The notes under the pieces: model-generated
Databases searched by the model: none
Told to the model about the DNA's origin: nothing
The model's input: only the letters and a program-made list of their open reading frames with translations
Made by a program: the position numbers and the translations under genes
Assembly (NCBI RefSeq): GCF_002157835.1
Contig: NZ_CP020809.1
Coordinates: forward strand, 1,364,001 to 1,428,000
Source of the DNA: Mycobacterium dioxanotrophicus
GTDB taxonomy: Bacteria; Actinomycetota; Actinomycetes; Mycobacteriales; Mycobacteriaceae
Direction of reading: 5' to 3'
DNA: 64,000 nucleotides
Part shown: positions 37,252 to 47,703 of the stretch, piece by piece
How the letters are laid out: every line of letters starts with the position of its first letter
Position numbering within the stretch: the first letter of the stretch is position 1

Positions 37252-38316
37252 TCATCGGTGATGCAACGTGGAGCGCATAGCATGCGCGACGACGGTCTCA
37301 CCGACAACCTCGCCCAGGCGTACCGGCACTGCGTTTCCGATCAGGCGGCCCAATACGCTGAACCGCACGGGTTCGCCTGGGCGTACGAACTTGTACCTCG
37401 GCGGGAACGTCTGCAGGATAGCGGCTTCACGTAAGGAGATTGCTCTGTCCTGCTCGGGATGACCGAATCGCCCATTGCCGTAGCCAAAGCATTGGGTGGT
37501 TATTGTCGGGCTCGCCTCATCCCATGACATCCGGCCATACACACTGGGATATGTCGCGCCTGTGCTCCTTCTGTGGCACGCCGCCTGTAACTCTTCGGGC
37601 CAATCGCGCCACGTACCGCCAGGTTTCGAGTGACGTATCCGTTCCAGATTCGTGTCGCTCAAGCGCGATGCGACATGTAATCGGTCGTGCGGGTCTGATT
37701 CGCCGGCTTTGATAGGCCGAAGGCGGCCGATCGCACCGCGTACAGTTTTCGGTTTCTGCTCGTCCTGCGGTAGCGCGAGGCCATCGGCACCGAGCTTCGA
37801 GGCGATGAGGACGAGCCTCTTCCGCGTCTGTGGAATGCCGACCCGGGTGGCCTGAATGACTGACCACTCCACCGAGTAGTTTTCCAGGCTACCGAGGAAC
37901 TGGTCGAAGACCGGGTGGTCGAGCAACTGCGGGACGTTCTCCATCGTCACGAGTTCCGGTTGTACCTCTTTCACAAGTCGACCGAAGGTTTCGACAAGCT
38001 GCCAGTCATCTCCACGTTTTTTGCTACGTCCAGATCGACTGTAAGTCGAAAAGGGTTGGCAGGGTGCGCATCCAGCGATCATGCTGATATCGCCGCCGTG
38101 GATCATTTCGGATACGTCGGCTGCGGAGAGCTCGTTGACGTCGCGCTCAATGAACTTGGCCTTGTTGTTCTCTTCGTACGGATACTTGCATGCTGGTTCG
38201 ATATCTACCCCAGCCACGACGTCAATGCCCGCCTTGGCGAGGCCATGGGTGAGGCCGCCGACTCCGCAGAACAGGTCGATGGCTCGGATGGTCGGAACAA
38301 TCGCGCCCTTTTTCAC
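37252..38316 (-). CDS. C5-cytosine DNA methyltransferase, DrmMII-like by context
   Basis: A 354-residue protein, GTG start at 38316 overlapping the upstream HEPN gene stop (GTGA). All key motifs are present: AIDLFCGVGGLTHGL (I), GCAPCQPFSTYSR (IV, catalytic Cys), TMENVPQL (VI), IPQTRKRLVLIA (VIII) and GNAVPVRLG (X). It is the last gene of a minus-strand operon with a HEPN nuclease and a DUF262 protein. Class 2 DISARM uses a C5 methyltransferase (DrmMII) to mark host DNA. Its position directly beside drmB suggests that role, although it is in the opposite orientation and belongs to a separate transcript. Confidence 0.88.
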   Translation of the reverse strand: MKKGAIVPTIRAIDLFCGVGGLTHGLAKAGIDVVAGVDIEPACKYPYEENNKAKFIERDVNELSAADVSEMIHGGDISMIAGCAPCQPFSTYSRSGRSKKRGDDWQLVETFGRLVKEVQPELVTMENVPQLLDHPVFDQFLGSLENYSVEWSVIQATRVGIPQTRKRLVLIASKLGADGLALPQDEQKPKTVRGAIGRLRPIKAGESDPHDRLHVASRLSDTNLERIRHSKPGGTWRDWPEELQAACHRRSTGATYPSVYGRMSWDEASPTITTQCFGYGNGRFGHPEQDRAISLREAAILQTFPPRYKFVRPGEPVRFSVLGRLIGNAVPVRLGEVVGETVVAHAMRSTLHHR

Positions 38317-39050
38317 GATGCGATCACCGTGTCTTCCTTGGTGATCTCAACTTCGACGAAACTGACAAAACACCCAACGGCTTCCCGCAAGTAGTCGCCA
38401 ACCGCAGACGCAATTCCTTTGAGCTCAGCAACAGTTACGCCGTCGCTGCAGTCGACGAATGACAACGAACCATGCGCGAGCCCATTGCGGCGGGCCTTGA
38501 CGAGCTTCAAAGCGCCCATGTCGTCGCGGATGTGGCGCTTGGCGGCCTGGATAACCGTGGGCGAAATTGTTAATCCACACCCGACTCGCTCGCACATTTT
38601 CTCGATTGACGAGTCGTCCCAGTTGCCTCCGCCTCCCGGCTCGATCTTGAAGCCCTTGACAGGCATCTGTTGCAACAGCTGTTCGCACATGTCGAGCGCG
38701 GCTTTGAGTCTCTTTTCAGGGCCCAAGTCATTGTGGGTACGTGCTACCGAGCGCACCCACTCGGTCCTGAGTTCACGGCTGAGTTCGTTCGGTAGACGTT
38801 CGGCCTCTTCAACTGCTGTGACAACTGCTTCGAGGCACCGGAGCACCGTGGCTTCGACCAGGTTGTAGAGCTGGAGGTACAGGCTGGAATTGAGAATTTT
38901 TTTTTGTTCAGTGGTGATAGGAGCATTGGTTCCGCGAAACCGTGGAGCGCCTTCTCGGGCTGCGTCCTCGACGTTCTGCAGAAATGACAGGTACGCGCCA
39001 ATTTCTGAGTACCGCTCTTCAAAGAAGGGCGCAAGGTCAATCGTCGCCAT
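38313..39050 (-). CDS. HEPN-like nuclease, MAE_28990/MAE_18760 type
   Basis: A 245-residue helical protein that overlaps the DUF262 gene at its start (14 bases) and the methyltransferase gene at its end. The N-terminal region (FFEERYSEIGAYLSFLQNVE) and the segment LYNLVEATVLRCLEAV fit the MAE_28990/MAE_18760 HEPN family. RRNGLAHG near residue 195 is the R-x4-H catalytic signature, expected to cut RNA. Such proteins often act as toxins or effectors in abortive-infection and restriction loci. The coding strand contains nine consecutive A (38897-38905), an unusual tract for this base composition where slippage could occur. Partnership with DUF262 and the methyltransferase suggests that it is kept inactive until self-marking fails; that is inference. 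Confidence 0.8.
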   Translation of the reverse strand: MATIDLAPFFEERYSEIGAYLSFLQNVEDAAREGAPRFRGTNAPITTEQKKILNSSLYLQLYNLVEATVLRCLEAVVTAVEEAERLPNELSRELRTEWVRSVARTHNDLGPEKRLKAALDMCEQLLQQMPVKGFKIEPGGGGNWDDSSIEKMCERVGCGLTISPTVIQAAKRHIRDDMGALKLVKARRNGLAHGSLSFVDCSDGVTVAELKGIASAVGDYLREAVGCFVSFVEVEITKEDTVIAS

Positions 39051-40119
39051 GTCCCACCAGCTTGTTCTTCACGTAGTCGATGCGCCCCCGCAGTCGTTTT
39101 ATTGCGTTCGCACCATCGGCACTGGTGATCTCCTGGAACTCGGGCAGGCTGATCCAGGACGCCACATTGATTCCATCGGCCGAACGGTCAGCAAGTTCAG
39201 GCTGTTCTGCCAATGCGCGATCGACGCCGATCGCGATCGACTCGAAGCGCGTTCGGGGCGTCGTCGTACTCTTCTCCGCCTTTCGAAATCCGAAAGGAAA
39301 GTTCTGAGAGACAAAGTTGAGGACGGCATTGAACCGTTGGCGATAGCTGTCCGCCAACGTCGGGTCCGCAGCGAAGGCCGAGTTCATCCTCTTCGAATAG
39401 GCAAAGAGAAAGTCCGCCGGCCTGTCCCGGTATTCTGCCAAGCCGTCGCCGTAGGCGAAGAGCCTGGTGACGAGTTCCTCGTAGCCGCGCTCTCTTCTGG
39501 TTTTCGCGGGCAGGGGTGCGAGTTGGGCCAGGAGAGGAGAATTGGCTAGTTCAGTCACGACATCCAAGAAGGGGCCTTTGAGCGCTCCGCGCCGTATCTC
39601 CGCGTTGTTGGCGATCATGCTGCTGGTGTTGATGCGCTCGAACATGTCGAATCGAGCTGCTTCATCTGCGTGCTCGTTGAGGACGATGCCACGAACGGAT
39701 CGGTTCTTGATTTTGCGCTGTCTCGACTCAGGCAGGTCATCAAACCGGAATCCTGACAGATGCGTGAGTGGGTCGAGTTCGCCCAGCTGGAGCCCGCCGT
39801 AGACGAACTCCTCAATCGTCCGCAGCCGCTGAGACCCATCTACGATCTCGAGCCGCCCATCCGGCATTTCCCAGAAGAAAATGAAGGGGATGGGGAGTCC
39901 CATGATCAACGACTCGATGAACCGCGACTTTCGCCGCTCATCCCATGTGAACTCTCGCTGATAATCAGGAACGACGTATTCGCCGTCACGGACCTTCTGG
40001 GCCAGCAATTCAACGGAGTATTCCGTCAGGAAAAAGTCGATTCGCTTCGATTGCGCAACGATCTGCTCCTCGGCAAGTGCGACTTCTTCAACAGTCGGCC
40101 GCACCTCAGAACGCGCCAC
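39037..40119 (-). CDS. DUF262 (GmrS/ParB-like) protein without HNH domain
   Basis: A 360-residue protein, first gene of the minus-strand operon. DUF262 features are clear: VVPDYQREFTWDERRKSRFIESLIMGLPIP (about residues 48-80) and IVDGSQRLRTIEEF (about 92-105), the DGQR-like nucleotide-hydrolysing motif, followed by FERINTSSMIANNAEIRRG. The DUF1524 HNH half found in GmrSD enzymes is absent; the C-terminus (KRLRGRIDYVKNKLVG) is plain helical. It may sense or hydrolyse nucleotides while a separate protein, perhaps the adjacent HEPN nuclease, provides the cleavage. The divergent gap of about 410 bases to the SNF2 gene probably contains its promoter. Confidence 0.83.
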   Translation of the reverse strand: MARSEVRPTVEEVALAEEQIVAQSKRIDFFLTEYSVELLAQKVRDGEYVVPDYQREFTWDERRKSRFIESLIMGLPIPFIFFWEMPDGRLEIVDGSQRLRTIEEFVYGGLQLGELDPLTHLSGFRFDDLPESRQRKIKNRSVRGIVLNEHADEAARFDMFERINTSSMIANNAEIRRGALKGPFLDVVTELANSPLLAQLAPLPAKTRRERGYEELVTRLFAYGDGLAEYRDRPADFLFAYSKRMNSAFAADPTLADSYRQRFNAVLNFVSQNFPFGFRKAEKSTTTPRTRFESIAIGVDRALAEQPELADRSADGINVASWISLPEFQEITSADGANAIKRLRGRIDYVKNKLVGHGDD

Positions 40120-40532
40120 CCTTGAACCTCCTCTGCTGTGTGCGTCACCCTTCGCTGGCCGCAGCGCGTCAAGGCTACCGGGATTAACCCAGAATCAGAC
40201 GCACCTCGTGCTCGACATGAACCAGGCGGATGCCGAGGGATGGCGCCCGTCCGGGTGCATGCGCTGAGCATATTGCCCGGCGGTGACATGTCTGATTTCC
40301 CGACGGCGGTGTCGCGCGGCCCGAGCTCGGATTCCAGGGCGTCCGCATACTCGCGTGGCCGCTGCCCGGCCGGGCCCGAAGCGTTGCAGTGGACGGTGGC
40401 ACCGCAGGCCACGACGAAGGCGGTAAGTCGTTATTTGCACACACGCTCATACGATCGACACCCACTGGCTAATGTCAGGGAAAGTCGATCTGAGGGGGAT
40501 GGTGTTTCGAGCGCAACCGCAGTGGGTGGACA
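40120..40532. other. Divergent intergenic region between the two large systems
   Basis: A stretch of 413 bases between the start of the DUF262 gene (minus) and the start of the DrmD-like helicase (plus). Open frames in it are not conserved-looking. It should hold promoters for both operons. I see no convincing operator or attachment site. Confidence 0.4.
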
Positions 40533-43500
40533 TTGCCTAGGTACAAGTTTCGGTGGTCAAACCTGCCCCAGGAGCTTCTTGCCGAGCTGTGCCAAAACCT
40601 ATTCGAAGACTGCGCCGGATTCGAGCCGGCCGATGTACTGCACGACGCCTACGGCGCTCGCCCCAAAGAAAACTTCGTCGCGGAGGCCTGGGACACGCTG
40701 CGCGAAGGTTGGCTGCAACATGACAAGGAGTCGCGTGACCGCGTGGTCGCCGCTATGCGGATGGTGCGCCACGAGGACGGGCAGATCACCAACCGCAGAG
40801 CCCAGATGGAGTACCTGCGCGAGCTGCGGAATGCCAAGAATCTGCGAGCCGTCGTCCTGCAGACCTTCGTCGACCGCGGCGAGCTCGAGTCCGAGGCAGC
40901 CGGCCCCGAACCGCCCGCCGTCGTGATACCGAAACCGCCCACCACAATTCCAAAGTCCCCAGCAACAAAGCCCGGAGATGACGTGCAGACCGCCGCAGTA
41001 GACAAACCCCAAGACCTCAACGTCGCCCCCGGCTCAATCGTGGTCATACGCGATGAGGAGTGGCTGGTCACCTCAGCCGAGCAGGGAGCCGACGGCTGGC
41101 TGGTCCGAGTACGTGGACTCTCCGAGTTGGTGGCTGAGACCACCGCCGCGTTCTACTCCAGCCTCGACACGATCGAAGTGCAGGATCCCAAGAAAGCCAA
41201 AGTGGTCCCCGATGGCTCGTCGGGCTACCGCGACTCCCGGCTCTGGCTGGAAGCACTGATCAGGAAGACGCCAGTTCCTTACGGGGACCAAAACCTGACG
41301 GTCTCGACCCAGATGCTTGCCGACGCCCTGGCCTACCAGCGGGCTGCGGTGACGAAGGCGCTCGACCCGCGGCACATCCGTCCACGCATCTTGCTCGCCG
41401 ACGCCGTCGGTCTGGGCAAGACGCTGGAGATCGGCATGATCCTGTCCGAGCTGGTCCGACGTGGCCGCGGTGAACGCATCCTGATCGTCACGCCCAAGCA
41501 CGTCCTGGAGCAGATGCAGCACGAGCTGTGGTGTCGCTTCGCGCTGCCGTTCGTCCGCCTCGACTCGATCGGCATCCAGAAAGTCCGGCAGAAGCTGCCG
41601 GCGACCCGCAACCCGTTCACCTATTTCAAGCGGGCCATCATCTCCATCGACACCCTCAAGAGTCCCCGCTACAAGGCCCACCTGGAACGCCAGCAGTGGG
41701 ACGCGGTCGTCATCGACGAGTCGCACAATCTCACCAACGCCGGCACCCAGAACAATGAGCTGGCCCGCGTCCTGGCCCCCAACACCGAGGCGCTCATCCT
41801 GGCCTCCGCGACCCCGCACAACGGTAAGGAAGAATCCTTCGCCGAACTGCTACGGCTGCTGGACCCAACGGTCGTGCACGCCGACGGCGGCTTCACCAAG
41901 CAGGACGTCGAGTCGCTGCTGATCCGTCGGCACCGGCACAGCCCAGACGTCGCCGCCGAGGTCGGTAGCGACTGGGCCGAACGCGCCGAGCCGGTGCACC
42001 TGCTGGTCAAACCGTCCGCGGCCGAGGACGCGGTCGCCGCCGAGCTGTCCCAAGCCTGGCTGCACCCCGCGTCCGGCAGCTCTCCCTACTCCGGTGACAC
42101 CAAGACGCTCTTCCCGTGGACGCTGGCCAAGGCATTCCTGTCGTCGCCGGGAGCGCTGGCAGAGTCGATCAAGCAGCGCCGTGCCAAGCTCGATCAGGGC
42201 GATCCCAAGCAGCGGGCCGAACTCAAGGCCCTCAACACTCTCGACGAGCTCAACGACGCAGCGCTGGGCGATCAGGCCGGCAAGTTCGCCGCATTGATCA
42301 AGCGCCTCAAGCAGATTGGTGTCGGCAAGGGCTCAGACACGCGCGCAGTGGTGTTCGCCGAACGCATCGCCACGCTGACCTGGCTGCGGAACAACTTGCC
42401 CGCGGCACTCGGCCTGAAAGACGAAAACATCGCCATGCTGCACGGCGGGCTCTCCGACGTCGAGCAGCAAGAACTCGTCGACAGCTTCAAGCTGGAAACC
42501 TCACCCATCCGCGTGCTGGTGACCGGCGATGTCGCGTCCGAAGGCGTGAACCTGCACGCGCAATGCCACCACCTGATCCATTACGACATCCCGTGGAGCC
42601 TCATCCGCATCGAGCAGCGCAATGGCCGCATCGACCGCTATGGACAGCAGCATCCGCCGGTGATTTCCTCATTGATCCTCGAACCGTCCGACCCCGAGTT
42701 CTCTGGCGACCTGCGGGTGCTGTCGCGGCTGCTGGAACGGGAAAACCAGGCCCACGAGACGCTCGGCGATGTGGCCTCGCTGATGGGCAAGCACAGCGTC
42801 ACGGAGGAAGAGAATGTGATCCGCGATGTGCTCGCCAAGGGGGCCGCGCTCGACGACGCGGTTCGTACCGCTGCCGAGGTCGCCGCCGGGGACGACCTGG
42901 ATGCGTTCTTCGCAGAATTTGATGCGGTCGAGGCGACCGCGGCACCGTTGCCGGCATCTGCACGCCAAAGCCTTTATTCCGATGACCTGACCTTCCTCGA
43001 CGAGGCGCTGCACGCGGCATTCCACGACAAGCCGCACGCCACACCCGAGCAGGGCGGCATCGGCTGGACGGTCAGCGCGCCGCACGGCATCGCCGAACTG
43101 TCCCCGCCGCGCGATCTTCGGCAACGGCTAGCGCAGCTTCCACAGAACTATCTGCAGCACGGCCGGGTACTGGAGCGGCTGAAGCTCGCCACCAACCCGA
43201 CGGTCGGCACCGCTCAGTTGCGCCTCGCGCGAGAAGGCAAGGGCATCAACAACACCACATGGCCCGAGGCGCACTACCTGGGTCCGCTACACCCCGTACT
43301 GGACTGGGCCAGTGACCGCGCGCTGACAGCGCTGGGTCGCAACCAGGTGTTCGCGATCCGGGGCGATGTCGACGCCCCCACCGTGTTGCTCATGGGCACG
43401 TTGAGCAACAAACGCGGACAACTGATCTCGCGGGTGTTCTCCACCGCGGTGTTCCCCAACCCGGCCAATCCTGATTTCTGCATGGTCGAAGCCGTTGAGG

Positions 43501-43880
43501 ACACCAGCTTTCTCACCACACAAACCGGCCTCAAACCCGGCGCGTCCAATCCGGGGCCGATCGCCGAAGCCGAGCGCTACCAGGCACTGATCCCGATCGC
43601 CGTCGAGAACGCCCGCCGCGAGATGCGCTGGGTGCTCGACGCACAAGAGGCAGCCACCACCGAACGCCTGACCCAGTGGCGCAAGCGGGCGCAGCGCTGG
43701 CACGACGATGCCGAACAACTCGAACTCTTCGGGGCGCAGCGGTCAAAGGTAAGCAAGCTCGGGCAGCGCATCAACGACGAGCAGCGCCTGGCCGACCTGC
43801 TGGCCCCCACTCAGCAACTGGTCCGCCCACTGCTGGTCATCGTACCCACCGACATCCCCGTCGCCGGAAAGGAACTCTGA
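40533..43880 (+). CDS. DrmD-like SNF2-family helicase
   Basis: A 1115-residue protein from a TTG at 40533. The N-terminal 240 residues include a helical region, a proline-rich linker (KPPTTIPKSPATKP) and a small beta-barrel-like part. SNF2 motifs: LADAVGLGKTLEIG (Walker A, about 288), VVIDESHNLTN (DESH, about 393), LASATPHNGK (III), LVTGDVASEGVNLHAQ (V, about 662) and IEQRNGRIDRYGQ (VI, about 693). Architecture and neighbour match DrmD, which with an adenine methyltransferase defines class 1 DISARM. The methyltransferase ATG follows its stop after three bases. It likely translocates along duplex DNA to deliver or activate the rest of the system. Confidence 0.83.
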   Translation: MPRYKFRWSNLPQELLAELCQNLFEDCAGFEPADVLHDAYGARPKENFVAEAWDTLREGWLQHDKESRDRVVAAMRMVRHEDGQITNRRAQMEYLRELRNAKNLRAVVLQTFVDRGELESEAAGPEPPAVVIPKPPTTIPKSPATKPGDDVQTAAVDKPQDLNVAPGSIVVIRDEEWLVTSAEQGADGWLVRVRGLSELVAETTAAFYSSLDTIEVQDPKKAKVVPDGSSGYRDSRLWLEALIRKTPVPYGDQNLTVSTQMLADALAYQRAAVTKALDPRHIRPRILLADAVGLGKTLEIGMILSELVRRGRGERILIVTPKHVLEQMQHELWCRFALPFVRLDSIGIQKVRQKLPATRNPFTYFKRAIISIDTLKSPRYKAHLERQQWDAVVIDESHNLTNAGTQNNELARVLAPNTEALILASATPHNGKEESFAELLRLLDPTVVHADGGFTKQDVESLLIRRHRHSPDVAAEVGSDWAERAEPVHLLVKPSAAEDAVAAELSQAWLHPASGSSPYSGDTKTLFPWTLAKAFLSSPGALAESIKQRRAKLDQGDPKQRAELKALNTLDELNDAALGDQAGKFAALIKRLKQIGVGKGSDTRAVVFAERIATLTWLRNNLPAALGLKDENIAMLHGGLSDVEQQELVDSFKLETSPIRVLVTGDVASEGVNLHAQCHHLIHYDIPWSLIRIEQRNGRIDRYGQQHPPVISSLILEPSDPEFSGDLRVLSRLLERENQAHETLGDVASLMGKHSVTEEENVIRDVLAKGAALDDAVRTAAEVAAGDDLDAFFAEFDAVEATAAPLPASARQSLYSDDLTFLDEALHAAFHDKPHATPEQGGIGWTVSAPHGIAELSPPRDLRQRLAQLPQNYLQHGRVLERLKLATNPTVGTAQLRLAREGKGINNTTWPEAHYLGPLHPVLDWASDRALTALGRNQVFAIRGDVDAPTVLLMGTLSNKRGQLISRVFSTAVFPNPANPDFCMVEAVEDTSFLTTQTGLKPGASNPGPIAEAERYQALIPIAVENARREMRWVLDAQEAATTERLTQWRKRAQRWHDDAEQLELFGAQRSKVSKLGQRINDEQRLADLLAPTQQLVRPLLVIVPTDIPVAGKEL

Positions 43881-43883
43881 GCC

Positions 43884-46800
43884 ATGCCGTCCTACGATTC
43901 CATCGTCGTCGGCGAGGACTGGATCAGCGAGCACTACTTCACCACTGACTCCACCAAAGAGTCCTTCCAGGGCAAGGTGATCGAACTCCGCAAGCAGTGG
44001 GATGCCGAAGCGGCCGAGGGGCGGGACACGGTACGACGAAGTCTGTTGGCCGCTGCCGGCGAATTGCAGACCCAGTTGTCGACCCTGGCTGAGAACCCGG
44101 ACGGGGCGCCTGCAACGCACGCGCTGATCCGGACCGTCCTCGGGTTTCCCGAGACGTTGACCGACTACACCGGCGAGCGTGCCGGTACCGAGTTGCGGCT
44201 GCCCAACGCCCAACCGGCCGGTGTGACGAGCACGTTGCTGCTGCAGGCCCGCTCGGTCGAATCGGTCGACGACCTGCTCGACCCCGAAACCGGGCTTCTG
44301 CTCGACGCGGGGGAGGAGGACGGCAAGCCCATCGACTCGGTGACCAAGGCAGTGTCTTCGGCGTTCCGTGCCGACGAGCCCCCTGCGTTCATCGTGGTGC
44401 AGGCCGGTCAATGGGTGCTGCTGGCAGAAGCGCAGCGATGGGCTGAAGGACGGTACCTGGCCGTCGATCTGCTGGTGGTCACCGAACGCCGCGACGATAA
44501 ACGCGGCGGCGAACTCGACCGGGCCGCCGCGATCCTCGGACGTCAAGCGCTGTTGCCCGACGCGGACGGAAACATCTGGTGGACCGGCGTTCTCGAAGAT
44601 TCGGTCAAACACACCGTCGGGGTGTCCAAGGATCTGCGTGAAGGCATCCGACTGTCCATCGAGATCATCGCCAACGACGTGGTGCAGCGCCGTGCCGACT
44701 GCGGCCTGCCACTGGATGAGATCGACGCCCAACAACTCGCCAAGCACTCGCTGCGCTTCCTGTATCGCATCCTGTTCCTGCTCTACGCCGAAGCATCGCC
44801 GGAGATGCGGGTGCTGCCCTCTGGCGCCCCCGAATACGGCGAGGGGTACGGCCTGGACCGGCTGCGTGAGCTGACACTGACCGAGTTGGTGTCGCCCACC
44901 GCGAAATCTGGTACGCACCTGTACGAGTCGCTGGCCAAGCTGTTTCATCTTGTCGACGGCGGCCATCACCCGCGTACACCTGTGGCTGGTGATGGAACCG
45001 ATGATCCGGCCCCCGGTTTGGAGTTCAACGAGCTGCGCGCCGACCTATTCGCACCCGCCGCCACCGAACTCATCGACCAGGTTGGGCTCAGCAACGAGGC
45101 AACGCAGCAGGTACTACAACACCTGCTGCTGTCCAAAGAGTCCAAGGGGCGCAAGGGTTCTGGCCGTGGGTTCATCTCGTATGCCGAGCTCGGTATCAAC
45201 CAGCTCGGCGCGGTGTATGAGGGCCTGATGTCCTACACCGGCTTCTTCGCAGAGGAAGACCTCTACGAGGTCGCCAAGAACGGCGATCCGGAGAAGGGGT
45301 CGTGGGTGGTTCCGGTGACCCGCTCCGATCACTTGTCGGAGTCCGATTTCGTGACGGTGGAGGATGAGGCTACCGGCGAGCGTGTCCCGGTGCTCCACAC
45401 GCAGGGCACCTTCGTGTTCAGGCTCGCTGGCCGAGAGCGCCAGCAGTCGGCCTCGTACTACACCCCCGAGGTGCTGACGAAGTTCGTGGTTTCCCAAGCC
45501 CTGGAAGAATTGTTAAACCAGGACGGCCAGCGCACGACACCGGAACAGATTCTCCAGCTGACAATCTGCGAGCCCGCGCTGGGATCCGGTGCGTTCGCGA
45601 TCGAAGCGGTCCGCCAACTGGCCGCCGAATACCTCAAGCGTCAGCAGGAAGATCGCGGCGAGGTCATTGACGCAGACCGCTACCAGGTCGAGCTGCAGAA
45701 GGTGAGGGCGTACCTCGCGCTGCACCAGGTGTATGGCGTGGACCTGAATGCGACGGCGGTGGAGCTGGCCGAGATTTCGCTGTGGCTCGACACCATGGTC
45801 GCCGGGCTGCAGGCCCCGTGGTTCGGGCTGCATCTGCGGCGGGGCAACTCGCTGATCGGGGCCCGGCGCGCGGTCTATGCGCTGACGCTGCTGACCAAGA
45901 AGGCTTGGCTGAAAACGGTGCCCAAAGATGTGCCTCTCGGAGACGAGATCGGTGCGGGTATTCACCACTTCCTGTTGCCCTCCGAGGGGTGGGGCGCGGT
46001 CATCGACACCCCCGAGGCCAAGACCTACGCTCCGGACAAGCGTGAGGAATTGCGGCTGTGGCGCAACGGTATTCGTGCCAACCCGAGCGCGGGGATCAAG
46101 AAACGTCTCACCGCCCTGGCCCAGCGCGTAGAAACGTTGTGGGAGCTGACGCTGCGGAGGCTGACCATCGCGGAGTCGGAGATTCGCCGCGACATCGACG
46201 TGTGGGGGTTCCGCGCCGATGACCGATCAGGTGCAGCGGTGACCCGTGAGCAGATCGAAGCGGTGCTGCACGATGAAAATGGTGCCTACCGTCGGCTGCG
46301 CCGGGTGATGGACGCCTGGTGTGCGCTGTGGTCCTGGCCGCTCACTACCGACATCGAACCACCCGATTGGGAGGAGTGGGTCGGCGGTCTGGAGGCGATT
46401 CTGGGTGTGCCGCCGAAGGCCAGCAAGTTGGAGAAGCGCGGGCAAACAAGCTTTTTCGGTGACTTGAGTTGGCAGGACCTCGACCTTGCAGAAGACAATG
46501 ACCGGACCTTCGCCCAAGCGCTCTCAATCGAGAGGGCACTCGACGGCTTCCCGTGGCTGCGAGTCGTTGCTGGCATCGCCGGAATGCAGGGATTCCTCCA
46601 CTGGGAGCTGGACTTCGCGCCGGTGTTCACGCGTGGTGGTTTCGACTTACAGGTTGGTAACCCGCCGTGGGTGCGACCCGATTGGGACGAGCCCGGGGTG
46701 TTGGCCGAGTTCGATCCGTGGTGGCAATTGGCCGACAAACCCGCCGAGGCAACCAAGCGGAGAAAGCGGGAGGAGGTCCTCGCAATTCCAGACGTGCTCG

Positions 46801-47671
46801 ACGCATTCTTGGACGAGCGGGCCGAGCAGGCGGGGCTGAAGGAGCACCTCGGCTCACGCGTGGACCGACCGGTGCTGGCGGGTTTGCAGCCGGATCTATA
46901 TCGCTGCTTCATGGAACGTACGTGGCGGTCGATTGCGGAGAAAGGCGTTGTGGGACTGATACACCCGGAGAGCCATTTCACCGAGCTGCGGGCGAAGGGG
47001 CTGCGGCGGGAGACGTATGGGCGGTTGCGGAGGCACTGGCAGTTCCGGAATGAACTCAGCCTCTTCGAGGTCGACCATCACAATGTCTTCGGCGTGCACG
47101 TCTACGGACATCAAGCCCCAATTCGCTTCCTGCACAGTGCTTCGATCTACCACCCCGATACGGTCAGCCGTTCTTTCGGCCACGACGGTTCCACTGCGGT
47201 GCCAGGTGTCAAGGATGAGAACGGCCACTGGGACATCCGCCCCCATGCCGAACGAATCATCGAGGTCACTGAGCCGCAGCTATCCACCTGGGCAGCTCTG
47301 ATCGATGAACCCGGCACCCCGCCCGCCGAGGCTCGCATGCTGTATCCAGTAAACCGTCCCAGCGCAGACGTTCTCGACAAGATTGCTGCTGCGCGACGCC
47401 TGGGAAACATCGACTTCGAATGGACGGCAGGTTGGCATGAGACGGCCGACCGCAAGCTAGGCTTTTTCGAGTCGGCATCCGCGGTTCCGGACCGCTGGGA
47501 GGACGTCATCCTGCAGGGGCCGCATCTGACGGTCGCGACGCCCTTGTTCAAACAGCCGAACATTACGATGAAAAACCGTCTCGACACGACGCTCATCGAC
47601 CACGATCAGATCTCAGACTCGTTTATCCCAAGAACTAGCTACCAGCGTGCAAAGCCCTACCCGGAGTACAT
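43884..47671 (+). pseudogene. DrmMI/PglX-like adenine methyltransferase, 5' part (interrupted by IS3-family element)
   Basis: The first 1262 codons of a 1529-residue methyltransferase; the rest is at 48940-49741. The truncated frame reads about 21 codons into the IS before a stop at 47733-47735. The N-terminal 500 residues are of unknown fold, followed by the S-adenosylmethionine site (CEPALGSGAFAIEA, about 560) and the catalytic VGNPPWVRPDW (about 923-933). Motifs I and IV are separated by about 360 residues, as in long Eco57I/PglX-type enzymes. The missing end would contribute to target recognition, so the truncated product is probably inactive. It should methylate adenine to protect host DNA. 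The gene follows the DrmD-like helicase by three bases and precedes the DUF262-DUF1524 gene. Confidence 0.88.
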
Positions 47672-47697
47672 GGGTCTGCTGCACGATCAGGTGACAG
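47672..47697. repeat. Left inverted repeat of the IS3-family element
   Basis: Matches the reverse complement of 48911-48936 at 23 of 26 positions. The preceding CAT (47669-47671) is the target duplication. Confidence 0.88.
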
Positions 47698-47703
47698 TTG
47701 CGG

